Assembly (NCBI GenBank): GCA_022450155.1
Contig: JAKUQR010000002.1
Coordinates: forward strand, 62,001-126,000
Origin: Gammaproteobacteria bacterium
Lineage (GTDB): Bacteria > Pseudomonadota > Gammaproteobacteria > Arenicellales > UBA868
Length of the DNA stretch: 64,000 nucleotides
Reading direction: 5' to 3'
The notes beneath the pieces are model-generated. The model had not been told where the DNA came from, did not search any database, and was given only the letters and a program-made list of their open reading frames with translations. Shown in pieces: positions 55,251-63,587 of the stretch (its first letter is position 1; the number at the start of each line of letters is the position of its first letter). Both the position numbers and the translations under genes were made by a program.

Positions 55251-56132
55251 ATGGGAAGTAAACCCAAACTCGGATTTCTTGGTCTTGGCCTGATGGGCTC
55301 ACAAATGACCAAACGCCTGATCAAGAACGGCTATCAGGTCACCGGCTTCGATCCAGACCCCGACAAGATGATCGGGGCTGTGGCGAATGGCGTAATCGCC
55401 GCCGCATCCCCTGCCGAAGTGGCGCGGGCCAGCGATATCGTCCAAGCCTGCGTCATCAACACGCCGGCCCTGACCGAGGCCATGTTCGGACCGGCCGGTA
55501 TCATTGAAGGTGGCGGTGCGGATAAAATCTTTCTCGATCACTCGACCACCATCGCTGATAAAACACGCGAACTGGCCGCTCGTTTAAGGGAAAAAACGGG
55601 TATGCGCTGGGTCGATGCACCGGTCTCGGGCGGACCGCCTGCTGCCGAAACGGGCGAGTTGGCAATCATGGTCGGAGGCAACGATGATGACGTAATTCAG
55701 GTCCAACCCGTGCTCGATACGCTGGGCCACAACACCCACATGGGGCCACTCGGCACAGGACAGGTGACCAAGATGGTCAATCAGGTTCTGGTGCTGAACA
55801 ATTTCACACTCCTGGCGGAGGCTGTGACCTTGGCGAAAAATGCCGGGATCGATCCGGCCAAGGTGCCGGAGGCACTCAAGGGCGGCTATGCTGACAGCCC
55901 GATGTTCCAGCGATTTTTCCCACGCATGATTGAGCGTGACTTCGACCCGGCGGGTTACGCACGCCAGGTCCTGAAGGATCTCGACATGGTCGTCGACTTG
56001 GCCCAACAAACCAACACCCCGGTACCGATGTCCAGCCAATCGGCTGCGCTGTACCGTGTTCTGATAGCCAAGGGCCACAGTGAACTCGACGCCACCGCCA
56101 TCCTCAAGATCTACGACGATCAGACGTTGTAG
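55251..56132 (+). CDS. NAD(P)-dependent beta-hydroxyacid dehydrogenase (3-hydroxyisobutyrate dehydrogenase family)
   Basis: About 293 residues from the ATG at 55251; an ATG at 55221 is an alternative. The Rossmann motif is GFLGLGLMGSQM, followed by the family signatures VDAPVSGGPPAAETGELAIM (substrate-binding SGG) and GTGQVTKMVNQVLV with the catalytic lysine. It oxidises a beta-hydroxy acid such as hydroxyisobutyrate, tartronate semialdehyde or a related compound. Monocistronic; a terminator lies 520 bases further on. Confidence 0.92.
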   Translation: MGSKPKLGFLGLGLMGSQMTKRLIKNGYQVTGFDPDPDKMIGAVANGVIAAASPAEVARASDIVQACVINTPALTEAMFGPAGIIEGGGADKIFLDHSTTIADKTRELAARLREKTGMRWVDAPVSGGPPAAETGELAIMVGGNDDDVIQVQPVLDTLGHNTHMGPLGTGQVTKMVNQVLVLNNFTLLAEAVTLAKNAGIDPAKVPEALKGGYADSPMFQRFFPRMIERDFDPAGYARQVLKDLDMVVDLAQQTNTPVPMSSQSAALYRVLIAKGHSELDATAILKIYDDQTL

Positions 56133-56183
56133 ACCTTAGAGGCGATAGATGCGCGTTGGTCGATGGACTGCATATAGGTTGAG

Positions 56184-56249
56184 TGTGACCAAAACGTGAC
56201 CGACACCAGTCCACTCGAGTCCATTCCAGTCACATTCGCGCGGGATCGG
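56184..56249 (+). repeat. Dispersed ~70-bp repeat, copy 2
   Basis: Begins TGTGACCAAAACGTGACCGA, continues CAGTCCACTCGAGTCCATT and ends CAGTCACATTCGCGCGGGAT. The tandem TGTGACC/CGTGACC motifs are 11 bp apart, as in copies 1 and 3. Confidence 0.75.
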
Positions 56250-56656
56250 TGTGCGTAAGTGACTGATCTAATGAAACGCAATCCTCCTGCTGAATTAGGC
56301 ATTCAGGGTGATAAAGGCACCACTTGCGCGGCGGTGCGGAGACTCCTTCTCTGCGGCTAGTGTTTCCCTACAAAAGGTTCTTATTCTCCCTCACAGTTTG
56401 GATTGGAAACTGCCGGGTGGGTCGGGTCAGGGTCTCATCAAAGGGTGCATCAATGGTCAAACCAAGCAGTTCTAGGATGCTTCCTCTATAACAACGACTC
56501 TCTATACTATGTGAGTGCAACAATCTCTTCATGTTGGTCGCGCCCGACAATTTATGGTCGGATTGTAGGTATCATTCCATCGATTTCAAGGTGATTCCTT
56601 AGGTGAGCGATGGCTCATGTTGCTCAATCCTCCCTCCGATGGAGTGGGTTAGTTTT
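56250..56656. other. Non-coding stretch before a terminator
   Basis: No convincing frame. A terminator at its right end without a gene directly before it could mean a decayed gene or an unrecognised small RNA. Confidence 0.35.
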
Positions 56657-56688
56657 GGGGCTACCGCCCTCCGGTAGCCCTATTTTTT
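56657..56688 (+). terminator. Rho-independent terminator
   Basis: GGGCTACCG (56657-56665) pairs perfectly with CGGTAGCCC (56671-56679) around a 5-base loop, followed by a run of seven T at 56682-56688. Confidence 0.85.
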
Positions 56689-56741
56689 TAACAATTTCAG
56701 TCCACTGCTTGAGTGAAATATTCCTGGAAACAATGTAACTT

Positions 56742-57809
56742 GTGAGTAAACACTACCAAATCGCGATTCTAGGTGCCACTTACGGATCGCTCCTTTCAAC
56801 CAAGTTGTTGTTGGGCGGTCACGATGTCACCTTGGTAGGCCTGCCAGATGAAGTTGAACTGATCAACCGTGAAGGCACGCGGGTACGTATTCCCGTCAAA
56901 GGCCAAGACCAGCTACTTGAAATCGACTCACGAGTGCTATCTGGGGAGCTTAGGGCTCTCGCTCCGGAGGCGGTTGCGGCTGTTGACTACGACCTTATTG
57001 TGCTCGCCATGCAAGAGCCACAGTACGCACAGGCGAGCATCCGAGCGTTACTCGAGAAAGTCGCCCATAGCGAAACACCGTGCTTGTCCATCATGAATAT
57101 GCCGCCGTTGCCTTATCTGGCTCGAATTCCAGGATTTCCGCTAGAAGCCTGCCGCCATTGTTACACTGACGCTTCGATATGGGACGCCTTCGATCCTGCT
57201 CTTATCACGCTGTGCAGTCCCGATCCCCAAGCCTATCGACCGCCTGATGTAGCACTGAACGTACTTCAAGTCGGTTTGCCGACTAATTTCAAAGCGGCGA
57301 GGTTTGATTCTGAACATCACACTGCCATTTTGCGACAACTTGAAGCTGATATCAGCACAGCCCGCTACGACACCGAGCATGGCCCAATAGAAGTACCTGT
57401 CAAATTAAAAGTTCACGATTCGGTCTTTGTGCCGCTGGCCAAGTGGTGCATGCTGTTGGCAGGAAACTATCGCTGCATCCAAAAGGAGAACATGCGGTCA
57501 ATTAAGGAGGCCGTTCATAATGACCTTGAAGAGTCCAGGCGGATTTATCAGTTAGTTATGGATCTTTGTATGACTCTCGGCGCCAAGGAAGAGGATCTCG
57601 TGCCTTTTGAAAAGTACGCCCACGCGGCAAAGTCACTCAAAAACCCCTCATCTGCTGCCAGAGCACTATTTAGCGGCGCACCCAATATCGAACGGGTCGA
57701 TCTCCTGGTTCAGACCATTGCAGCAAAACAAAACCGACACGATTTTGCTATCGACGAGATTGTGGAGTTCGTCAATCACCGTTTGGAAATCAATCGACAC
57801 GATGACTAA
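56742..57809 (+). CDS. Ketopantoate-reductase-like (ApbA/PanE fold) dehydrogenase
   Basis: 355 residues from a GTG. N-terminal nucleotide-binding motif ILGATYGSLLSTKLL (9-23) replaces the usual GxGxxG with GATYGS, so cofactor binding may differ. YDLIVLAMQEPQYAQ and the helical C-terminal domain with KLKVHDSVFVPLAKWCMLLAG (catalytic Lys region) fit the 6-phosphogluconate-dehydrogenase-like superfamily. It is not a canonical PanE; substrate unknown. Lies after the terminator and before a small membrane-peptide gene. Confidence 0.7.
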   Translation: MSKHYQIAILGATYGSLLSTKLLLGGHDVTLVGLPDEVELINREGTRVRIPVKGQDQLLEIDSRVLSGELRALAPEAVAAVDYDLIVLAMQEPQYAQASIRALLEKVAHSETPCLSIMNMPPLPYLARIPGFPLEACRHCYTDASIWDAFDPALITLCSPDPQAYRPPDVALNVLQVGLPTNFKAARFDSEHHTAILRQLEADISTARYDTEHGPIEVPVKLKVHDSVFVPLAKWCMLLAGNYRCIQKENMRSIKEAVHNDLEESRRIYQLVMDLCMTLGAKEEDLVPFEKYAHAAKSLKNPSSAARALFSGAPNIERVDLLVQTIAAKQNRHDFAIDEIVEFVNHRLEINRHDD

Positions 57810-57922
57810 TTCGATCTTGTGTATAGATGAATCTGGATTGATCAATATTGAACAAATGGAAGACAAACCTGGGTCGGGCCATTAGAAGATCCGGGGGGAT
57901 AGAGTTTCTTTGGGAAAGGCCA

Positions 57923-58018
57923 ATGACGCTGGCTCTGCTGATACTGGCACTGGTTCTGCTTCTTGCGCCCTACTTACTCGACAAACTGAAGATTCGTGAC
58001 CGATTGTTGTCGAACTAG
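57923..58018 (+). CDS. Predicted 31-residue single-pass membrane peptide
   Basis: ATG after GGGAAAGG. The sequence MTLALLILALVLLLAPYLLD is one membrane helix, followed by a basic tail KLKIRDRLLSN. Good ribosome-binding site and composition argue for a real small protein or for the remnant of a larger one. No family recognised. Confidence 0.4.
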   Translation: MTLALLILALVLLLAPYLLDKLKIRDRLLSN

Positions 58019-58068
58019 TTTTCTATTGATCTAAGTCGGACTAAGGATTCCTTTTCGATCAGATCACT

Positions 58069-58142
58069 GTGACCATAATGTGACCGAAAATTGTCCACTC
58101 GAGTCCATATGAGTTACTTCCAGTCACTTTCGCGTGGGATCG
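58069..58142 (+). repeat. Dispersed ~70-bp repeat, copy 3
   Basis: TGTGACCATAATGTGACCGA, then TTGTCCACTCGAGTCCATA and CAGTCACTTTCGCGTGGGAT. Same order as copy 2. It abuts the 3' end of the aminotransferase gene. A weaker fourth copy can be seen at 60120-60190. Confidence 0.75.
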
Positions 58143-58151
58143 TCATCTATA

Positions 58152-59417
58152 TCAGTTGGGCAAAGCACTCGCTGCATCTTCTACTATGCCCAAAGTTTTA
58201 GCTATATCGTCATCCGTCAGCGCGAGAGATATGTAGAACTTCCCAGGAATTTTGAGGATTCTGTTTTTCCTCAGAGTGGAATTAAAATGAGCTGCTTTGT
58301 CCTTGTTTCCCAACAACACCTCCCGATAATTCTCCACAGATCCAGAGGAAAACACTACGTCGAATAATGTAGGATGACCTATGCTTTGGGCCGAATGGCC
58401 CGCCGCTTTTAAACAACGAACAAAGCCTTGCATTAAAGTTTGGCCTGTTCTCTCTAGTTTCTCGTATTGGCCTGGGCGCTGTAGAATTTCAAGAGTTTTT
58501 AGCCCCGCAGCAACAGCCAGTGGATTACCACTTAGCGTTCCAACTTGCATAACAGATTGACCCGCACCAACTTTATTTTTATCGAAATGTGCCATGATGT
58601 CGGACCGACCAGCAATAGCCGCAAGTGGTAAACCACCCCCTATAATTTTCCCTAGAGTACATAAATCTGGTACTACATCATAAACCGATTGAGCACCGCC
58701 GTAAGAAAATCGAAAACCGGTCACAATTTCGTCGAAAATTAGAACAATGCCATACCGTGAACACTCCTCGCGGAGAGTCTCAAGAAAACCAGGGGCCGGT
58801 GGAATAATACGTTGGAAAGGTTCGACAATAATGCCGGCAATTTGGTCAGCATATTTCGATATTAACGAACGTGTGAATTCAGCATCATTAAATGGCGCTA
58901 TAAGCACCTCACGTCGCACAGATTCGGGAATACCCGCTGAGTCAGCTACTGCTACAGGAAAGTCGGCCAGACTTCTTGGCGCGAGACTCATCTGGGCCTC
59001 TGCGGACATACCATGGAACCCACCTTCAAATTTCACAATTTTGTCTCGGTGAGTAAAAGCACGGGCCAAGCGCATCGCGTACATGTCAGCTTCGGTGCCA
59101 GTTGAAACATATCTTACTTGTTCCGCGCAGGGAACAGCTTTACAAATTTCTTCTGCAAGTTCGATGCTAGCCGCATTCTGAGCAAAGAAAGTCATACCCT
59201 TTGAAAGCTGCTCAGCAACTGCTTCCAAGACTTCTGGATGTCCATGCCCAAGAATCATTGGTCCAGAGCCAATCAAATAATCTATGTACTCGTTACCATC
59301 TTCATCCCAAACTCTTGACCCCCGACCTTCTCGGATGACAACATCGGGATGAAAATCACCCAATCCACCACCCGGCATGACTTGGCGGGCACGAAAAAGA
59401 ATATCTTGTTGCTTCAT
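58152..59417 (-). CDS. Class III PLP aminotransferase (glutamate-1-semialdehyde aminomutase-like)
   Basis: 421 residues. PLP site: Asp229 (LIFDEIVTGFRFSYGG) and Schiff-base Lys257 (LCTLGKIIGGGLPLAAIAG). Other landmarks are STGTEADMYAMRLARAFT, KFEGGFHG and GTLSGNPLAVAAGL. It is of the HemL/beta-aminotransferase branch, but lacks hem context, so a catabolic omega- or beta-amino-acid transaminase is more likely. A decayed amidase gene precedes it on the same strand, 50 bases away. Confidence 0.9.
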   Translation of the reverse strand: MKQQDILFRARQVMPGGGLGDFHPDVVIREGRGSRVWDEDGNEYIDYLIGSGPMILGHGHPEVLEAVAEQLSKGMTFFAQNAASIELAEEICKAVPCAEQVRYVSTGTEADMYAMRLARAFTHRDKIVKFEGGFHGMSAEAQMSLAPRSLADFPVAVADSAGIPESVRREVLIAPFNDAEFTRSLISKYADQIAGIIVEPFQRIIPPAPGFLETLREECSRYGIVLIFDEIVTGFRFSYGGAQSVYDVVPDLCTLGKIIGGGLPLAAIAGRSDIMAHFDKNKVGAGQSVMQVGTLSGNPLAVAAGLKTLEILQRPGQYEKLERTGQTLMQGFVRCLKAAGHSAQSIGHPTLFDVVFSSGSVENYREVLLGNKDKAAHFNSTLRKNRILKIPGKFYISLALTDDDIAKTLGIVEDAASALPN

Positions 59418-59466
59418 AAATCCCTTCTATTCAATGCAATATCGTTGTAATTGCGACTGAAGAATT

Positions 59467-59810
59467 CTAATGTTCTTGGCTCCGGGAGAAGCCTGCCCAA
59501 ATTGGTGGTCGATAATCCTTCCAACCTAGTGCTTTTTCTATCAACGAAGACGATTGTAAAACTAAGTGATCATGGCATAGATGTCCAGCCAATTGAACTG
59601 CTGCTGGTAGTTCACCGTCAAAAACATTTACAGGTAACGAAGCAGCAGGTTGACCCGTAACGTTACAGACCTGAGAGAAAGGTGCAAAAATTCCACTATC
59701 GGCAGCCCAAGTTTCATAATCAAATGCTTCTGTTCTACTGTCTAATGATCCAATTGGAATTGGGTCGCAACCCGAGGAGCGCTGTCTTTAGGATACGATG
59801 CGGAAACGAA
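59467..59810 (-). pseudogene. Amidase signature family, C-terminal remnant
   Basis: The minus frame ending at TAG (59469-59467) reads GSLDSRTEAFDYETWAADSG, then FAPFSQVCNVTGQPAASLPV and GELPAAVQLAGHLCHDHLVL. N-x-T-G-Q-P-A-A-S-L-P followed by G-L-P-x-x-V-Q-L-x-G is the conserved C-terminal end of amidases. Upstream the frame breaks before DPIPIG and the catalytic triad region is absent. About 110 codons of ~480 remain. Confidence 0.75.
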
Positions 59811-59856
59811 TCTCTCGTATATGAGCAGTTGGAAGGAAATTTATCAGTTAGAAATC

Positions 59857-60093
59857 TCATGACCTAGAGCCTCTCATGTCTAACCGCTGAATATCCGTAA
59901 CTAAAGTGACAAAAGTTTGAAACATATGTGTCGAACTTGGGAGATGATGCGGTGCAGGAATCAATAATGAAATAGCTTCTCCGTCTGTGAGCGTGTGGGT
60001 CCCGATCGCAGGACTGGGACCAGTGGATCGTTCCACTGAAATCTGGGATTGATCTCTAGGAATTAGGGGTTCCTTTTCGATCCCTCCGATCAT
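59857..60093 (-). CDS. Possible small protein, unknown
   Basis: 78 codons from an ATG at 60093, without a ribosome-binding site. Contains GPSPAIGTHTLTDGEAISLL and PAPHHLPSSTHMFQTFVTLV. Composition is protein-like, but I recognise no family; it may be another remnant in this debris-rich stretch. Confidence 0.25.
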   Translation of the reverse strand: MIGGIEKEPLIPRDQSQISVERSTGPSPAIGTHTLTDGEAISLLIPAPHHLPSSTHMFQTFVTLVTDIQRLDMRGSRS

Positions 60094-60222
60094 GGTGGAA
60101 TGCGGGTTATAGGTGGTCGATAAAGTGGACGATTCAGTTGTCCTCTTGTGTCCTCTCTAGTCCATTTCAGTCAAGTTTGCGTGGGGACGAAGTGTAGTTT
60201 TGTTGAATTTCCTAGACTGATT

Positions 60223-60283
60223 CTGGTCGGTAACTGCCTTCGGGAGGCAGGGGCCGGAGGTTCAAATCCTCTCACCCCGACCA
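60223..60283 (+). tRNA. tRNA-Pro(CGG) 3' half
   Basis: Anticodon arm TGCC-TTCGGGA-GGCA gives CGG. The T-arm GGAGG-TTCAAAT-CCTCT and the end CACCCCG-A-CCA are as in proline tRNAs. The 5' acceptor CGGGGTG is absent and the D-arm is only partly readable (CTGGTCGGTAA). The CCA is followed by TTAAATCAAGTAGTTAG, which resembles the flank of the tRNA-Lys repeats. Confidence 0.65.
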
Positions 60284-60547
60284 TTAAATCAAGTAGTTAG
60301 CATCGTTGAGTTTTCAAAATCATGATTAGGAGGGCAGAATTACTGCTTTCTTGCTCGCCCTCTTTCTTGCCGCGTGAAATCAGTTGAGTCAACGGTCACA
60401 AAAATGCTGATCCGGAGTGTGCTTTTCGGAGCACAGAATTTGGTGGAGAGTTCTGGTTGGTTAAAGATTTTTTAGTAGGTATCCTCAAATTTCTAACCAG
60501 TATCCTGTAATCCATTTCATCGGCCAGGGTCAAGCCTCTTAAGGGTT

Positions 60548-61756
60548 ATGCGCACACTGTTTGAAAGAAAAATCAGCATTGCCCTGCCTGCGATGCTGGC
60601 GATTCAGTCCTTTGGCACGATGTGCTGTTTTGCCGGTGCTGTCGTGGCGGTACAGGCTGCCGTTGATCTTGGTGTTAAGTCCACCAGTATCGGTATCTAC
60701 ACGGCTGTCATATACGTCACTGGTATGTTGTCGGGTCTGATTGCTGGTAGTTTTCTTGCCCGTTACGGTGTCATTCGGACCTGCCAGGTTGCCTTGTTGG
60801 TGGGTGTGCTCGGTCTTGGGCTGGCCAGTGCTCTTCCTTTTTGGCCGGTAGCGATCGGGGCGGCCGTGCTGCTCGGCATGGGAACGGGGCCGCTCAACCC
60901 GGCAGGTTCGAGGATTTTGGCAAAGCACGCTCCGCCACAATGGCAGCCCTTTGTTTTCTCGGTCAAGCAGAGTGGAACGCCGCTCGGTGGCATGCTGGCT
61001 GGGCTCTTGTTGCCGCCGTTGATGGTGCTTTATGACTGGCGGGTAGCTGTTGTCGCGATCAGCGCGATACCGCTAGTCACGCTCTTTGGGCTTCAGCTTT
61101 TTCGCAGCGATCTGGACGACGATCGAGATCCAGCCTTTCGTATCAGTTTCACCGGTATCTTGACCTCACTGCGTCTAATTCTGACGAGTAAGCCGCTTGT
61201 GACGCTCGTTACAGCGGGTTATCTCTATACCTTCGCGCAGATGTCAATCCTGTCATTCATGGTGATCTACCTGCAAGAGGCAAATGGCCTTTCAGCTGAA
61301 TTCGCTGGCGGCATCTTCGCGATCATTCATGGTTCAGCCATTCCGGCGCGTATCGTATGGGGAGCCGTCGCGGGCCGTTTTCTCAGCAGCTGGGTATTAC
61401 TGGGCCTGCTCGGGGTCATGATGTCGGGCAGCATCGTTGCAATGAGTCTGTTTATACCCACCTGGCCATTCTGGCTCACTGCACTGATCGCCGTCATGCT
61501 GGGTGCGAGCACTAACGGGGTGCTCGGCCTGCTGATGTCCGAATTTGCCCGGCTCGCACCCGAGGATAAAGTGGGTGAGACCGTAGGTGGTGCCCAGTTC
61601 TTCCTGTTCTTCGGGATCGTCAGTGGCCCACCAATATTCGGTGCTATGGTTGAGTTCGGTGGCGGCTACGGTAACGCCTTTTATCTAATCGCCACTACGA
61701 CGCTCGCAGCCGGTTGTTTGCTGTTGCTCATCGCAAGGCACGGTCGCCCTGGATAA
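60548..61756 (+). CDS. MFS transporter
   Basis: 402 residues with 12 hydrophobic segments. Features include GVKSTSIGIYTAVIYVTGML (TM1-2), GSFLARYGVIRTCQVALL between TM2 and TM3 (loop motif with R-x-G), a long GTGPLNPAGSRILAKHAPPQ region and VKQSGTPLGGMLAGLLLPP typical of the CynX/NimT-like or NarK-like branches. Substrate unknown. It follows the tRNA-Pro remnant and has no partner gene. Confidence 0.87.
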   Translation: MRTLFERKISIALPAMLAIQSFGTMCCFAGAVVAVQAAVDLGVKSTSIGIYTAVIYVTGMLSGLIAGSFLARYGVIRTCQVALLVGVLGLGLASALPFWPVAIGAAVLLGMGTGPLNPAGSRILAKHAPPQWQPFVFSVKQSGTPLGGMLAGLLLPPLMVLYDWRVAVVAISAIPLVTLFGLQLFRSDLDDDRDPAFRISFTGILTSLRLILTSKPLVTLVTAGYLYTFAQMSILSFMVIYLQEANGLSAEFAGGIFAIIHGSAIPARIVWGAVAGRFLSSWVLLGLLGVMMSGSIVAMSLFIPTWPFWLTALIAVMLGASTNGVLGLLMSEFARLAPEDKVGETVGGAQFFLFFGIVSGPPIFGAMVEFGGGYGNAFYLIATTTLAAGCLLLLIARHGRPG

Positions 61757-61942
61757 GATCAGTAATTTCACAATCGAGTGACGGCCTCTATGGTTCGTTT
61801 GTTTTGTTTTAGCAGAAACCATAACTAGCGACACACTCCTATCAGAACAAAAGTAATCGGGTTATTTAATATTTCGTAAACATCAGAAGAAACGATAGCA
61901 AGATCTGACCAGAAAGAGGTTGGACCTAAGTAAGAAATACAA

Positions 61943-63196
61943 TTAAATAATTTCGTCCAACATCAATAACGAATCTGCAATTATTTGCGCACCCTTCGCC
62001 AGAGACTCGGGGCTGGCATACTCTTTCTCGTTGTGACTAATACCTTTATGACATGGTACGAAGACCATGCCACTGGGGCAGAAAGAATTCATATAACGAG
62101 CGTCATGGCCTGCGCCGGACGGAAGGTATTTGAAGGAGTAAGCTCTCTGCTTTGCACATTCTTCAACAACTTCTTGCACCATACCCTCAAACGATGTTGG
62201 TAGTGCGCTCCGAGTCTCCACTACCTCAGTGCTGCACCTTATCGCCGTCTTTTTACACACTTCTGCAACTTGGTCTCCTAATGTTTGCAAAACCGCGGTG
62301 TCGGGATGACGGAAATCGATCGTAAATAGCACTCGTCCGGGTACAACTGCTAGCGAACCTGGGGATACCTCAAAACGGCCGATTGTAAATCGCACTTTAT
62401 CCTCTGGGTCATAGAAAACCTCTCGCAATGCGTTGACAATATTGACCGCATCCATAAAAGCATCCTGACGATTCCTCTCTGGGGTCGTACCAGCATGGGC
62501 CTCCTCTCCGATAACCTGTATCTCAAACTTTCTTGTTCCCTGAATTCCGGTAACTATTCCAATATCGATATTTTCATTTTCAAGAATGGGCCCCTGCTCG
62601 ATGTGTAATTCTAAATATGCCGCGATAGGTGTTCCAAGCTGACGCACTGTCGCCCAATTAACTCTTGTTCTAAGCGCATCGACTGCTGTTTCTATCGACA
62701 CTCCTTCTCTATCTGTGGCCGCAAGCATACGTTCGATTGGCGTATCACCCACATAAACAGCAGATCCCATTTCAGACGGTCGAAATCGAGTCCCTTCCTC
62801 ATTGTTCCATATAACAACCTCAATGGGATGGCGAGTACAGATTTCAGCATCATCGATAACTTCCATCGCTTCGACTGCTGCTAAAACACCAGAAATACCA
62901 TCGAATCGCCCTCCTGTTGGCTGGGTATCACTGTGCGAACCACTTACTAAGGCCGGGCAATGGGGATCTGACCCGGCCCGCCGCATAAACTGATTACCGT
63001 AGTCGTCGATTTCTACTAAAAAGTTACGCTTGCGGGCCCATGATGCCAGTTGCCAATGGACCTCAACATCTGGGATTGTCAGTGCCGCTCTATTCACACC
63101 TCCTCTTTCGGTTGCCCCGAGCTTTGCCATATCTATATGCCGTTGCCATAAACGGTCGAGATCAACTCGCAGTAAATCATCCAGATTACATCCCAC
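61943..63196 (-). CDS. M20 family amidohydrolase (N-carbamoyl-L-amino acid hydrolase / allantoate amidohydrolase type)
   Basis: 417 residues. Metal ligands follow the hydantoinase/carbamoylase pattern: His88 (SGSHSDTQPTGGRFDG), Asp99, Glu134 (WNNEEGTRF), a later His in LELHIEQGP and the C-terminal His in PCHKGISHNEKEY. GxxGxxR-type substrate motif is VTGIQGTRKFEI. The dimer-domain lid is EEAHAGTTPERNRQDA. It cleaves a carbamoyl or ureido C-N bond, giving ammonia and CO2, and could act with ureido products. No hydantoinase gene adjoins it. Confidence 0.92.
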   Translation of the reverse strand: MGCNLDDLLRVDLDRLWQRHIDMAKLGATERGGVNRAALTIPDVEVHWQLASWARKRNFLVEIDDYGNQFMRRAGSDPHCPALVSGSHSDTQPTGGRFDGISGVLAAVEAMEVIDDAEICTRHPIEVVIWNNEEGTRFRPSEMGSAVYVGDTPIERMLAATDREGVSIETAVDALRTRVNWATVRQLGTPIAAYLELHIEQGPILENENIDIGIVTGIQGTRKFEIQVIGEEAHAGTTPERNRQDAFMDAVNIVNALREVFYDPEDKVRFTIGRFEVSPGSLAVVPGRVLFTIDFRHPDTAVLQTLGDQVAEVCKKTAIRCSTEVVETRSALPTSFEGMVQEVVEECAKQRAYSFKYLPSGAGHDARYMNSFCPSGMVFVPCHKGISHNEKEYASPESLAKGAQIIADSLLMLDEII

Positions 63197-63257
63197 ATTG
63201 ATACCCCTTCGGTGAATTACTGACTATATTACCCATCGAACAAAATCTGTTTTAGAC

Positions 63258-63275
63258 TGTAGCGAAAATGTAGCG
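63258..63275 (+). repeat. Tandem TGTAGCG motifs, 11 bp apart
   Basis: TGTAGCG at 63258-63264 and 63269-63275, about 90 bases upstream of a tRNA 3' half. Spacing equals one helical turn, as in the TGTGACC pairs of the 70-bp repeats. It may be a recombinase arm-type site. Confidence 0.4.
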
Positions 63276-63364
63276 CAAAGCTGTCAAAACATGTCAGTTA
63301 GAGTCGCATTTGCTAATTTTAAGGCTTGTAAGTGATTGAGTTTATTAGTGACATAGTAGGGTTG

Positions 63365-63414
63365 TTGCCTTCGGGAGGCAGGGGTCGCTGGTTCAACTCC
63401 AGCCGCGCCCACCA
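63365..63414 (+). tRNA. tRNA 3' half, chimaeric (Pro-type anticodon arm, Val-type 3' end)
   Basis: TGCCTTCGGGAGGCAGGGG is identical to the tRNA-Pro(CGG) half at 60234. The following 30 bases (T-arm GCTGG-TTCAACT-CCAGC and CGCGCCC-A-CCA) match the tRNA-Val remnant at 27 of 30 positions. No 5' half or D-arm precedes it. Not a functional tRNA. Confidence 0.6.
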
Positions 63415-63587
63415 TTTTCCACTGCTTTTAGGCAAATTTCGCTGGTCCATTCCTACTCCGAATTTGTCCTGTGCTGAACATTTTATGCTAGCCACTGCAT
63501 CAAGTTCCGAACTTTGTCCGAATCTCACTTTGATGCAGCGTTTATAATTTCTATTCTCTTACATACCTCCGCTACGAGGACTTCTGC

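Noticed and set aside
63319-63528. 69-codon minus frame with ARLELNQRPLPPEG
   Set aside because: It is the antisense translation of the tRNA 3' half; such peptides are a known annotation artefact.
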